From Candidatus Poribacteria bacterium (GTDB lineage: Bacteria > Poribacteria > WGA-4E > PCPOR2b), in assembly GCA_022826645.1 (NCBI GenBank), contig JAJDUM010000116.1, forward strand, positions 1-40,329: a stretch of 40,329 nucleotides of DNA, written 5' to 3'. How positions within the stretch are numbered: position 1 is the stretch's first letter; every line of letters begins with the position of its first letter. The notes under the pieces are model-generated. The model was given only the letters and a program-made list of their open reading frames with translations, did not search any database and was not told the origin of the DNA. Position numbers and translations under genes: made by a program. Of this stretch, positions 25,905 to 34,239 are shown piece by piece.

Positions 25905-26846
25905 TTACCGGTAGACTGCTTGGATCATTGATCGGATATAACCAACAGCAAACGCACGTCCTGCCCATTGGGCGTTTTCTTGAGGGAAGCTGGGGGTATG
26001 ATCCATCATGAAAGGACCCTCAAAACCCACTTCCCGATAGGTCTGCATCGCTTCATACATATCCACTTCCCCCTCATCCACGAAGACCTCCTGAAACTTA
26101 TCTGGAGTTCCCCGTAAATTGCGGAAGTGGACAGCGGCAATTTTATCTTGAGACCCAATACGCCGGATAGCAGTGGGGACATCTTCCCCCATCTCGCGGA
26201 CACACCCCTGACAAAACAGCATAGCGTTTACATGACTTGGAACCGTGTTAAACATACGCTCAAAATCGTTGAGGGTGGATAGAATTCGGGCTGCACCGCC
26301 GAGTGGCTCCGGCCGCGGTGGGTCATCCGGGTGCATAGTGAGCTGCACCTCCGATTCTTCGGCTACCGGCACAATGCGTTCAAGGAAGTGCTGCAGATTC
26401 GCTCGAAGATTTTCTTCGGAGATGTAGTGGTCGGGATAGTCCGGCGCTTCCTTCATGAATTCATCGTAGTCGAATGTGCTGTAACGCGCGCCACCTCTGC
26501 CAACAGTCGCCGTTGTTCGAAAGTTCCCGATACCGCGGAAATTGTAACACAGCGTCGGAACACTGGCTGCCCCCATGTTCCGTATCAAAGTGCACCAACC
26601 CTCGATGTGTTCATCTCTGCCGGGTTTGCCGAGCGTAATTTCCTTCGCAGGTCTAAGCCCGACGTTGTTGAACTTCATCCCGTGGGATTCCACTTTTTTG
26701 CGCACATCTGTCCAGATATCACCACGGTCATCGGGCTTGGGCGGCGGTGGATGCATAACCGCAACATAGTCCACGCCAATTGCCTTGAAAATGCTAAGAT
26801 TATCGTCGTTGATCCCCTCTAAAGAAAGGTGATCTTGTATCGTCAT
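25905..26846 (-). CDS. Mannonate dehydratase (UxuA)-family protein, paralog 2
   Basis: A 313-residue UxuA-family TIM barrel next to its paralog. The metal ligands are again present: His172 (TMHPDDPP), Cys212 (LFCQGC), His240 (AVHFRNLRG) and Asp282-His283. The proteins share the motif order HxxDPP, FC.G and HFRN.RG but differ through most of their length, so this is an old duplication or two separate recruitments. It is among the shorter family members. GGAG is 9-10 nt before the ATG. The PLP-enzyme gene is 54 nt upstream, implying shared transcription. Confidence 0.85.
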   Translation of the reverse strand: MTIQDHLSLEGINDDNLSIFKAIGVDYVAVMHPPPPKPDDRGDIWTDVRKKVESHGMKFNNVGLRPAKEITLGKPGRDEHIEGWCTLIRNMGAASVPTLCYNFRGIGNFRTTATVGRGGARYSTFDYDEFMKEAPDYPDHYISEENLRANLQHFLERIVPVAEESEVQLTMHPDDPPRPEPLGGAARILSTLNDFERMFNTVPSHVNAMLFCQGCVREMGEDVPTAIRRIGSQDKIAAVHFRNLRGTPDKFQEVFVDEGEVDMYEAMQTYREVGFEGPFMMDHTPSFPQENAQWAGRAFAVGYIRSMIQAVYR

Positions 26847-26900
26847 GGTAGATCTCTCCGATCTGTACGATTCAGCGCAATCCCGTAGGTTCCTATTCTT

Positions 26901-28043
26901 CTAATGAACATGTCCGCGGGCGGCGATGTCCCATTGGTCTATGATCTCTCCAGCCCTTAGCACGGTGTAGGTGTCTAACAGGTTCGCAACAACACATGAG
27001 TGGTTCGGTACGACTCGAACCTTGGAACCTATCTCCAGATCAAAATCTCCGCGTATGACAACCCCATGCTCTTCTGAGAGTCTGGTAACAATCATCTCGT
27101 AATCTGTATCCTCAAACCTATCTGCCGGATATGCTAATCCGAATCCCTCCATCCCCGGCATTCCGTGTGCACCCTGATCCGAACTCAGAGTTTTGGAACC
27201 GGAGTCGATAATGAAGTAGTCCGAATTTTTACTCACCACCGTTGCCAACACTGACAGCGCAATCTGATTTATCTCAATGACCTTGAGACGCAGCGGCATT
27301 CTATCCATAAAGACATAATTGCCCGGTCGAATCTCAGTGATACCGTCGTAACTATCACTCGCAAGGGTGCCGGGGGTAGATCCAACGGACACTTCCGAGA
27401 CTTCGATGCCGTTACTTTCCAGCGTTTTCCGCACGCGCATCATAATCCCGCACTCCTCTTGGGCGATCTTCCGCGCTGCATCGGCATCATCTGCGCCATA
27501 AGTATGTCCGGCGTGGGATAGCAGCCCTACAAAGTTCAGATTGGGTTCTCCAAGAATTTTTTGCACCAACCCCACCAAATCCGGATCATCTTCCGTAAGT
27601 CCACAACGATGTAATCCGACATCAATCTTTAGGAAGATACTGATCTCTTTCTCGTGTCTCCCGGCTACCTTGGCGATTGCGTCCACACCCGCAGCACTAT
27701 CAACGATGAGCCGAAGGTCAGTATCGTTTGTACGCGCAGCGGCGATAAGACGATCAAGTTTGGCATCGACCACCAAAGGATACGCCACAGTGACAGAGCG
27801 GATCCCATTGTTGATGAAGACAAGTGCTTCGTCCACCTTCGAAGACGTGATTCCAACCGCACCTGCGTCTATCTGTTGTCGGGCGAGTTCTAGGCACTTA
27901 TGAGTTTTAATATGTGGCCGAACGTTGACGCCGCGGGTATTACCGATGTCTTGGATCAGTTGGATGTTGGCTTGTAATCTGTCCTGATCTAACAGGATGT
28001 GAGGGGTTTCTAAGTCTAAAACCGATTGGTCTATCTGTGCCAT
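26901..28043 (-). CDS. D-serine dehydratase/D-threonine aldolase-like PLP enzyme (DSD1 family)
   Basis: A 380-residue fold-type III (alanine racemase-like) PLP enzyme. The Schiff-base lysine is Lys46 in RPHIKTHK. The C-terminal PNHSCVVANL supplies the His-x-Cys metal pair seen in zinc-dependent D-serine dehydratases; D-threonine aldolases usually have other residues there. The start is the ATG at 28043, with GGAGG 7 nt upstream; a frame from 28058 uses a TTG that overlaps that binding site. It releases pyruvate and ammonia, or glycine and an aldehyde, from D-hydroxyamino acids. It sits between the DUF3604 gene (52-nt gap) and UxuA paralog 2. Confidence 0.9.
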   Translation of the reverse strand: MAQIDQSVLDLETPHILLDQDRLQANIQLIQDIGNTRGVNVRPHIKTHKCLELARQQIDAGAVGITSSKVDEALVFINNGIRSVTVAYPLVVDAKLDRLIAAARTNDTDLRLIVDSAAGVDAIAKVAGRHEKEISIFLKIDVGLHRCGLTEDDPDLVGLVQKILGEPNLNFVGLLSHAGHTYGADDADAARKIAQEECGIMMRVRKTLESNGIEVSEVSVGSTPGTLASDSYDGITEIRPGNYVFMDRMPLRLKVIEINQIALSVLATVVSKNSDYFIIDSGSKTLSSDQGAHGMPGMEGFGLAYPADRFEDTDYEMIVTRLSEEHGVVIRGDFDLEIGSKVRVVPNHSCVVANLLDTYTVLRAGEIIDQWDIAARGHVH

Positions 28044-28095
28044 CTGTTTGCCTCCCAAGAGAACAACGATTGTTTTCCTTATTCTGTTAGTTGGA

Positions 28096-30255
28096 TTATA
28101 TTGTTACGTACATGGGGCTTGCCCACGCCTTCGCCCCGTCCGTCTGCAACACGCGAACCCAATATGGATGGCAGCCTGCGGGCAGCGCTGCCTCCTGAAA
28201 CGTAAACGCTACTTCCCTGCCAACGCCCAACGGCAGCCGTTCAAACACCACCTTCATATCAATCCCACCGGCATCAACGACAACGGGTGACTCACTAATC
28301 TCCTGAAGCGTGACAGTTCGATTCAGGACGGATGTCCTAAAATCAAGGGTTGTCTCACCCGGTGCATCGAGTCTCAGAACCACGCCATCGGCATCTCCCG
28401 TGGTTACAGATCGCCAAGAGACCCTACGCTCGGTCACCACTTCGATCCCTTCAGCCGGGGTATCAAAGGCGTAACCTTCCGCCTCCAGAATCTGGCCCCT
28501 ATCTATCTCAAGGTTTCCGTCCCACCGTACCAGTCGGTTTCGCGCTCGGATACGCTGCCCTGACCACGCGACGCGGATCTGATCCTCCGCCTGTTCGGTT
28601 GTCTCGGGGAAGGTGTAGATCTGTTCCAACCCTCTGAAGATGTCCACCCGTTCAATGGGTGCCGTGCCAATTATCTTTACAGCGATCTCCGGCGGCTCGC
28701 TTGCCTGTAACGCCGATCCCATCGGTTTCCCGTCGGCGGTCACCTCAAGTAGGATGCGCTGCCCTGTTGTTCCGTAACAGCGACGCGCTTTCAGGGCTTC
28801 CCACAGTCCTGCCCGTGTTAGCTCCGTTGCATAGATACAGGTCAATCCGCCGTACACACCGAACGAGCCGCTTCCCGGAGGAGCAGCACCCGGACGTCCC
28901 TTGTGATCGTCGCTCCCAGCGGTGAAACCGACCCGGTAACCTTTCTCTAACGCGTCTCGCAGAAACCACTCGAACTCGCCCCACTCGGAATAGACCTCAA
29001 CGAGCGGTTCCAATTCCGGAGCGTGCCAGTTAAGATTTGCGTAGCGTCCCCCGACATGAGGCAGCAGCAGTACATCTTTTCCCCGCAGCGTGGAATAGAG
29101 CTCTGTAACATGTGTGCAGTCGGTGTCAATATCTGATTTGTCAGGAATCAGCACATGGCTGGAGCGATGTAGGGGACCATCTTCTCCCGGATAGTAGACG
29201 TTGTGGTCGCCTCCCAGCGGCGTATTCGCTGACCACTCATAGCCAACGAAAGTGACAAACCGACCGGGATTATATTGAGTATTCGCTTGTGCTTTGATTT
29301 CCTTCCACACCGCCTTGGTAATCTGGAAGTCGTTCCCTTGATGCCCGGCGAAATCGACCAATGCCGCCTCACGGGCAAAGCGGAAATAGGAGGAAACCGG
29401 GTTGGTTCCAACGGTCTCTTCACTCTGACCGTGCAGGTCGCCCCAGAAAGGTTGATGTACGCTGCGATCCTCCACGCAGCGGAGTGGGTTTCCCTCAGCA
29501 ACCAATCCACTCTCTGAATCGGTTGCTCCCACCCAATAGATCCCCGTCTTAGGTGCTTTCACCCCTTCAAAACGGCGGACCGCTTGGTCTATGGGCTGGA
29601 ACTGATACGTCTCTGGCAAACCCGTCAATCCCCCGGCATCAATCTGAACCGTTCCGGTATACCCTGTGCTCGGATTGCCCCAGAGGTCTTCCGCCTTAAC
29701 CCCGACCCAACCCTCCTCATTAGGCGTGGTTTCCGACGGCCCCAATACCACCAACCGATGAGCGGGACCACTAACGATTGGAATCTTGGGCGATGGCACC
29801 TCTGTATAAACCCATGTCCCACACCAATCGACAGCAACACGAAACTCAAAAGCCTCTTTGCAAAAAGTCTGTGCCCGACTTCCCGGACTTCCGCCGGAGG
29901 TGTCTCCGAGAGTTAGCGTGATGCTATCCCCCTCAGAGAGTGAATCGTCAAACACGTCAACGGTCACGCACAGCCGCCAAGGACGGGTATAGCGTTGCTT
30001 TTCAAAACTTGCCCGCAGCGATGCCGGACCTGTCGTAGAAACGGTGGCGTATTCTGGCGCGGAAGGGTTTTCAAACTGGGGTGCCGCCCAATCGCTGACA
30101 TCGCGCCAAGCAAATTTTATTACACCGCCGTCATCGACACCGTAACGACCCACATGGTAGGTGATGTGCCATATGCCGACCGAGCCCGCCACGATAGGGG
30201 CAGCTGGATCTATCTCCGCCCAACCGTACAAAGCACGCACTTCTGATTCCGTCAT
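28096..30255 (-). CDS. DUF3604-domain protein
   Basis: A 719-residue protein of the DUF3604 family, a PHP-like metallohydrolase group of unknown activity. Metal-type motifs appear in order: WGDLHGQSE, DFAGHQGND, FVGYEWSAN, GGDHNVYYP, LLLPHVGGR, VEVYSEWGEFEW and GFTAGSDDHKGRPG. The N-terminal 250 residues look like beta-sandwich domains, and the last 200 residues resemble an accessory beta domain. No signal peptide is visible, so it is probably cytoplasmic. GGAG lies 9 nt before the ATG. It follows the hydroxyacid dehydrogenase by 30 nt. Confidence 0.88.
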   Translation of the reverse strand: MTESEVRALYGWAEIDPAAPIVAGSVGIWHITYHVGRYGVDDGGVIKFAWRDVSDWAAPQFENPSAPEYATVSTTGPASLRASFEKQRYTRPWRLCVTVDVFDDSLSEGDSITLTLGDTSGGSPGSRAQTFCKEAFEFRVAVDWCGTWVYTEVPSPKIPIVSGPAHRLVVLGPSETTPNEEGWVGVKAEDLWGNPSTGYTGTVQIDAGGLTGLPETYQFQPIDQAVRRFEGVKAPKTGIYWVGATDSESGLVAEGNPLRCVEDRSVHQPFWGDLHGQSEETVGTNPVSSYFRFAREAALVDFAGHQGNDFQITKAVWKEIKAQANTQYNPGRFVTFVGYEWSANTPLGGDHNVYYPGEDGPLHRSSHVLIPDKSDIDTDCTHVTELYSTLRGKDVLLLPHVGGRYANLNWHAPELEPLVEVYSEWGEFEWFLRDALEKGYRVGFTAGSDDHKGRPGAAPPGSGSFGVYGGLTCIYATELTRAGLWEALKARRCYGTTGQRILLEVTADGKPMGSALQASEPPEIAVKIIGTAPIERVDIFRGLEQIYTFPETTEQAEDQIRVAWSGQRIRARNRLVRWDGNLEIDRGQILEAEGYAFDTPAEGIEVVTERRVSWRSVTTGDADGVVLRLDAPGETTLDFRTSVLNRTVTLQEISESPVVVDAGGIDMKVVFERLPLGVGREVAFTFQEAALPAGCHPYWVRVLQTDGAKAWASPMYVTI

Positions 30256-30285
30256 AGGTTATTGCTCCGCATCGTGCGCAAGATG

Positions 30286-31251
30286 CTAATACCACCCAGC
30301 CTTGTTGACCACATTGCGTAACTCTTCACCGACGGCAAACCGACGAGCGTTTTCGAGCAGAACCCCGAATCGGCGGTCAGGAAGGTTTTCAGCATCCTTC
30401 ACGGCAATATGAGGCGTGAGCAGAACGTTAGGCAGGCTCCATAAACGGTGATTTGAGGGGAGCGGTTCTGTCTCAAATACATCGAGACCGACCCCCGCGA
30501 TTTCGCCCGTCTCGACAGCGGCCGTGAGGTCGTCGATTTTCATCGTTTTGCCGCGACCGATGTTGATAAAGTAGGCACTGTTCTTCATCAGCCGGAAACG
30601 TTGGGCATTCCATATCCCCTCGGTTTCGGGCGTGTGCGGCGTTGTGGCTATCACGAAATCGGCGCGCGGTAGCAGGGCATCCAGATCCGTAGGCGGGTGC
30701 ATCTCGACGTACGGAAGGTCATATTCGGGTCTCGGTTCTACACCGATTATTTCCATGCCGAATTCCGCGCATAGCCTCGCTGTCTCATGACCGATACCGC
30801 CTACACCGAAGATTAATGCAGTAGATTCAGTGAGATCAACATACCCACTCTTACGCGCGTCGGGCTCCCATCTTCGCCCGCGTTGTGCTTCGACGTAGTA
30901 AGGCAGCCCGCGAGAGAGCCCCAGCACGAACATCATGATATGGTGGCTGATATGATCGTAGTAGATTCCGCGTGGGTTACAGGCTACCACGGGATGTTCA
31001 ATCAGTTCCTTGTAATAGTAGCCCGGAAACGGACCCGCATCGGGATTTTGCAGCCATTTCAATTTCGTCGCAGCCTTCAGTGCATCGGGCGGGATCCAGC
31101 CGTATGCTGCATCAGCATCGACAATTTCACGGAGTGCTTCTGCATCAGTTTCGGGGACAGCGACCCGATATTCCGGGAGGTTTGCTTCCAAACGCGGGGC
31201 AAACTCGCGCTTCAGGTCGTCCAACGGTGGCATCATCACAAGTTTGATCAT
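30286..31251 (-). CDS. D-2-hydroxyacid dehydrogenase
   Basis: A 321-residue NAD(P)-dependent dehydrogenase interconverting a D-2-hydroxyacid and a 2-ketoacid. The Rossmann motif GVGGIG is at 149-154. The catalytic triad is visible: Arg233 (INIGRG), Glu262 (DVFETEPL) and His281 (LTPHIAV). The length is normal. GAGG precedes the ATG by 8 nt. It is the first gene of a tight run with the DUF3604, PLP-enzyme and UxuA-like genes. Pairing with the TPP enzyme upstream would suit interconversion of glyoxylate-, hydroxypyruvate- or sugar-acid-type compounds, but that is inference. Confidence 0.92.
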   Translation of the reverse strand: MIKLVMMPPLDDLKREFAPRLEANLPEYRVAVPETDAEALREIVDADAAYGWIPPDALKAATKLKWLQNPDAGPFPGYYYKELIEHPVVACNPRGIYYDHISHHIMMFVLGLSRGLPYYVEAQRGRRWEPDARKSGYVDLTESTALIFGVGGIGHETARLCAEFGMEIIGVEPRPEYDLPYVEMHPPTDLDALLPRADFVIATTPHTPETEGIWNAQRFRLMKNSAYFINIGRGKTMKIDDLTAAVETGEIAGVGLDVFETEPLPSNHRLWSLPNVLLTPHIAVKDAENLPDRRFGVLLENARRFAVGEELRNVVNKAGWY

Positions 31252-31324
31252 AGTATGTTCCTCTGTAATTTATTGATAACGAAAAACCCTTCGCCCATAT
31301 AAAAAGGAAGTGCAAAACGGTGAG

Positions 31325-31358
31325 AGAAACCGAGTTTTTTCTTCAAAACTCGGTTTCT
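31325..31358. repeat. 34-nt hairpin repeat, copy 2
   Basis: Identical over all 34 nt to the hairpin at 265-298 (14-bp stem, TTCTTC loop). It lies between the TPP-enzyme and hydroxyacid dehydrogenase genes. Confidence 0.75.
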
Positions 31359-31489
31359 GCTGCACCATTTCTTAACATGAGCCAAATCCTTCATATTAAG
31401 GAAGCGTATAACAGAAGCCGGTTTTTTAGAAAATAAAGGCGGGGAACCCCACCCATATGATTCAAGCGGGCAGTCACCAGTCTTCGTAG

Positions 31490-31508
31490 GGGTTGGGTTT
31501 CCCAACCC
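31490..31508. repeat. GGGTTGGG hairpin next to the TPP-enzyme stop
   Basis: A perfect 8-bp stem (GGGTTGGG with CCCAACCC) and TTT loop, 13 nt downstream of the stop codon of the TPP-enzyme gene. It could end that transcript but has no T-tract on the minus strand; a dispersed repeat is as likely. Confidence 0.5.
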
Positions 31509-31521
31509 GCTGGGTGTTGTG

Positions 31522-33162
31522 CTAACTGAATCGGGATCGGCGTGATTCCATGTTGGTATGCACATCGAGCAGAACCGCGCGACCGTCTGCGTTCAGTTGC
31601 TGTGCCTGCTCAAGCGCAGGAATCATCTCACTCGGCTTAACCACGGTAATGCCGACCGCTCCCATACCTTCAGCGATTTTTGCATAGTCCCCCGTCATCT
31701 CGGTCGTGCCAAACTGTTCACGCGCTGTGGGATAGCCGCCCGGATAGGTTGACATGCCACCATTGTTCAGAACGACAGTCGTGATAGGCGCACCAGCGCG
31801 GGCGGAGGTTTCGATGTCTAAGCCGGACATGCCGAAAGCACCATCACCCATGAAGTTCAAGCAGAACTTGTCGGGCTTCGCAATCTTTGCCCCTATCATC
31901 AGCGGTATGCCGAAACCGAGGTGGGTGGTCTTACCCCAACCGATGTAGCTGTGAGGCACCGTTCCGGGGTAAAACGGCAAGATCGAATCACGGGGCGCGC
32001 CGGCATCGTGTGTGACGATGCTATTCTCCAAGTCCAGCGCCTTCACCATATCCCCGATTACACGGTATGTGTTAAGCGGTTCTTCATCGGAGTCGAGCAG
32101 CGGTGTCCACTCATCCATCCACGTCTTCTTCAGTTCGGCGATATCTGTGGCGACCTGCGTTTTGCCTTTTCTCCCGTTTTCCCCAAGTTGGGATTTGGCT
32201 TCTTCAATCATAGCCTCTAACGTCAGTTTGGCATCGCCGGGCAATCCGATGTCAACGGAGAAATCTTTGTTGATATCTTCGATGCTTTCGGCATTGTGGA
32301 TAATGACCTTACCGTCCGGGATTGGTTGACCGTAATGCGTCCGGGTCAGACTTGAACCCATCGCAAGTAGCACATCCGATTCCTGTAGCCATCGCCGCGC
32401 TGGCAGGGTCGTTGCCCCGCTACCGGAACCGACCGAAAGGGGATGTCGCTCGTCGAACGAGGACTTACCCGGCATAGTGCAATATACCGGTATCTCGGTC
32501 AACTCAGCAAACTCCTTGAGCGCATCCGTTGCCCCGGAGAGCAGCACCCCCATACCCGACCAGATCACAGGCTTCTTCGCGTTCAACAGTTCCGTTACAG
32601 CATCCTTGATATCGCTAGCAGCAGGGACCTGAAGTGACCGCTTCGGAGGTTTGTAGTTAAGCGCATCCTCCGAGACATCCTGCATCCCAATGTCGCTCGG
32701 CGTCTCAACAATCACGGGACCGGGACGTCCATTCCGTAGGTGGTGGAACGCACGTCGCATGACGTTAGCAACTTCATCCGGCTTGGTAATGACCTCGCCG
32801 TACTTTGACACCGTTTGATATGTGCGAACAGGCGAGAAGGACGGACGAACGGCATACTCACCAATTGAGGGACCACCCGGTAGGTACAGGATTGGAACGT
32901 TGTCGGCAAAAGCCTGTGCAATACCGCCCATAGAGTTTTCGGCACCAGGCCCGCCTTGTGTAACGATGACGCCAAACTTATTGCGATCGTTGACACGGCT
33001 GTATCCGTCAGCCGCCATCACGGCGCCGCGTTCGTGGCGGAACATAACGGTTCGGATGCCTTCTTGGGCAACCGCTTCGATAAGTTGGTTGGAGGGGAAA
33101 CAGGATATCCATTCAACGCCTTCAATTTTCAATATTCGTGCTACTGCTTGTGTTGTATCCAT
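31522..33162 (-). CDS. Thiamine-diphosphate-dependent enzyme (acetolactate synthase-like)
   Basis: A 546-residue TPP enzyme with the three-domain layout of acetolactate synthase, glyoxylate carboligase and sulfoacetaldehyde acetyltransferase. The N-terminal Pyr domain has the catalytic glutamate Glu44 (RHERGAVMAADGYSR) and TQGGPGAENSMGG. The C-terminal PP domain has the TPP/Mg motif GDGAFGMSGLDIET...VVLNNGG starting near residue 439. No regulatory subunit gene accompanies it, so catabolic use is likelier than branched-chain amino-acid synthesis. A good promoter lies at 33265-33293. Which aldehyde or keto acid it acts on is unknown. Confidence 0.9.
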   Translation of the reverse strand: MDTTQAVARILKIEGVEWISCFPSNQLIEAVAQEGIRTVMFRHERGAVMAADGYSRVNDRNKFGVIVTQGGPGAENSMGGIAQAFADNVPILYLPGGPSIGEYAVRPSFSPVRTYQTVSKYGEVITKPDEVANVMRRAFHHLRNGRPGPVIVETPSDIGMQDVSEDALNYKPPKRSLQVPAASDIKDAVTELLNAKKPVIWSGMGVLLSGATDALKEFAELTEIPVYCTMPGKSSFDERHPLSVGSGSGATTLPARRWLQESDVLLAMGSSLTRTHYGQPIPDGKVIIHNAESIEDINKDFSVDIGLPGDAKLTLEAMIEEAKSQLGENGRKGKTQVATDIAELKKTWMDEWTPLLDSDEEPLNTYRVIGDMVKALDLENSIVTHDAGAPRDSILPFYPGTVPHSYIGWGKTTHLGFGIPLMIGAKIAKPDKFCLNFMGDGAFGMSGLDIETSARAGAPITTVVLNNGGMSTYPGGYPTAREQFGTTEMTGDYAKIAEGMGAVGITVVKPSEMIPALEQAQQLNADGRAVLLDVHTNMESRRSRFS

Positions 33163-33528
33163 CTATGGGATTCTCCTTTGTTTTAGTGGTTGGTTTATTA
33201 ATTCATTCGTTTACTGAACCGCTGAACCCGATATCACGTTAGGGTCTGGATGATAGCTTGGGTTATTATAACGGATTCGCTATACTTTCGCAAGGGTTAT
33301 GATTTCCGTTCCGCACGCTTGACAACCCGCAGAAAACTGGATAAAATACACCTCGTATGTAGCTGGCGAATACATCCAATTTGATGATAAGTTGCTACTG
33401 GCTGTTCCGCATCCCTCAAGAAAATAGTGTGTAACGCTTAATGCGTAATATTAACAATTTCCTGCTTACGTATTACCCGTTACGTATCATCCTTCTGTAC
33501 GTCCCAACCTCTGTACGGCTGAGGAAAA
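33163..33528. other. Divergent intergenic region
   Basis: 366 nt between the TPP-enzyme gene and the sigma-factor gene. It contains the minus-strand promoter at 33265-33293 and low-complexity stretches of two kinds: TTCATT-type near 33195-33215 and TTACG/GCGTAAT-type at about 33431-33490. No gene or clear sigma-factor promoter is seen. Confidence 0.55.
33265..33293 (-). promoter_or_regulatory. Sigma-70-type promoter for the TPP-enzyme gene
   Basis: On the minus strand, TTGCGA (33293-33288) and TATAAT (33270-33265) have a 17-bp spacer. This implies a leader of about 95 nt before the ATG at 33162. Confidence 0.5.
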
Positions 33529-34119
33529 TTGAACGACCAACGAGTCTCCACCGAAGCGGGATCCCATGACATGGATGAACATGAGCTCGTTCGCCGATGT
33601 CAAAATGGTGATAAGCGAGCCATGGAAACCATTATGCGCCAATACCAACACTGGGTGTATAATATCGCTTACGGGATGCTCTCAAGTCCGGAAGATGCCA
33701 GCGATGTCGCGCAGGACGTTTTTCTTTGGCTGTGGGAGAATATCGGACAGTTTAGGTTCAAAGCTCAGTTTTCGACATGGCTCTACCGGATCGTTACCAA
33801 CAGATGTCTCAATCTCAAAGACCAACGGCAGAGACGTAAGACCGATCCGATGGAGATTGACGATTCTCAACCGTGGGTGCCGCTCGACACCGCCACTCCC
33901 GAAAAGACAGTCCTCCAGGCAGAACAGCGGGAGATCTTGCAGAAGGCGCTGGATGCTCTCAAAGACGATTACCGGAAGATACTAATCCTCCGCGAGATGC
34001 AAGACCTGTCCTATGAAGAACTGGCGGAAGTCCTCGGTTGCTCTGTTGGACGTGTTAGATCACGACTGCATGAAGCTCGACAGGCGTTGCGAAAGGCGGT
34101 TCAGCAGCTTGAGCGATGA
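33529..34119 (+). CDS. ECF-type RNA polymerase sigma factor
   Basis: A 196-residue extracytoplasmic-function sigma factor. Region 2 spans about 20-95 (ALLxxY-like METIMRQYQHWVYNIAYGML, EDASDVAQDVFLWLWENI, FSTWLYRIVTNRCLN). Region 4 spans about 133-190 (DDYRKILILREMQDLSYEELAEVLGCSVGRVRSRLHEARQAL). The start at 33529 is a TTG with GAGG about 4 nt upstream; an ATG at 33571 is an alternative and would still keep region 2. No anti-sigma factor gene follows; the next gene is a sugar isomerase-like protein 120 nt downstream. It presumably redirects polymerase to a stress or envelope regulon. Confidence 0.93.
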   Translation: MNDQRVSTEAGSHDMDEHELVRRCQNGDKRAMETIMRQYQHWVYNIAYGMLSSPEDASDVAQDVFLWLWENIGQFRFKAQFSTWLYRIVTNRCLNLKDQRQRRKTDPMEIDDSQPWVPLDTATPEKTVLQAEQREILQKALDALKDDYRKILILREMQDLSYEELAEVLGCSVGRVRSRLHEARQALRKAVQQLER

Positions 34120-34146
34120 TGGGATTGATGGATGCCAACGTGTGCG

Positions 34147-34168
34147 AGGAACGCGGATCTGCGTTCCT
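34147..34168. repeat. GGAACGC palindrome, copy 2
   Basis: AGGAACGC and GCGTTCCT arms around GGATCT. Related to 148-167 and 38603-38624. It lies between the sigma factor and the isomerase-like gene. Confidence 0.55.
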
Positions 34169-34239
34169 TGCTATTTTCCAGACTCTATATTTATTCAAAT
34201 ATTTCAGTGCACTCACACCAACCCGAAAGGATCTCTGCT

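Noticed and set aside
34132..34239. Upstream extension of the isomerase-like gene at 34240
   Set aside because: It runs through a palindromic repeat and lacks a ribosome binding site, while AAAGGA precedes the ATG at 34240.
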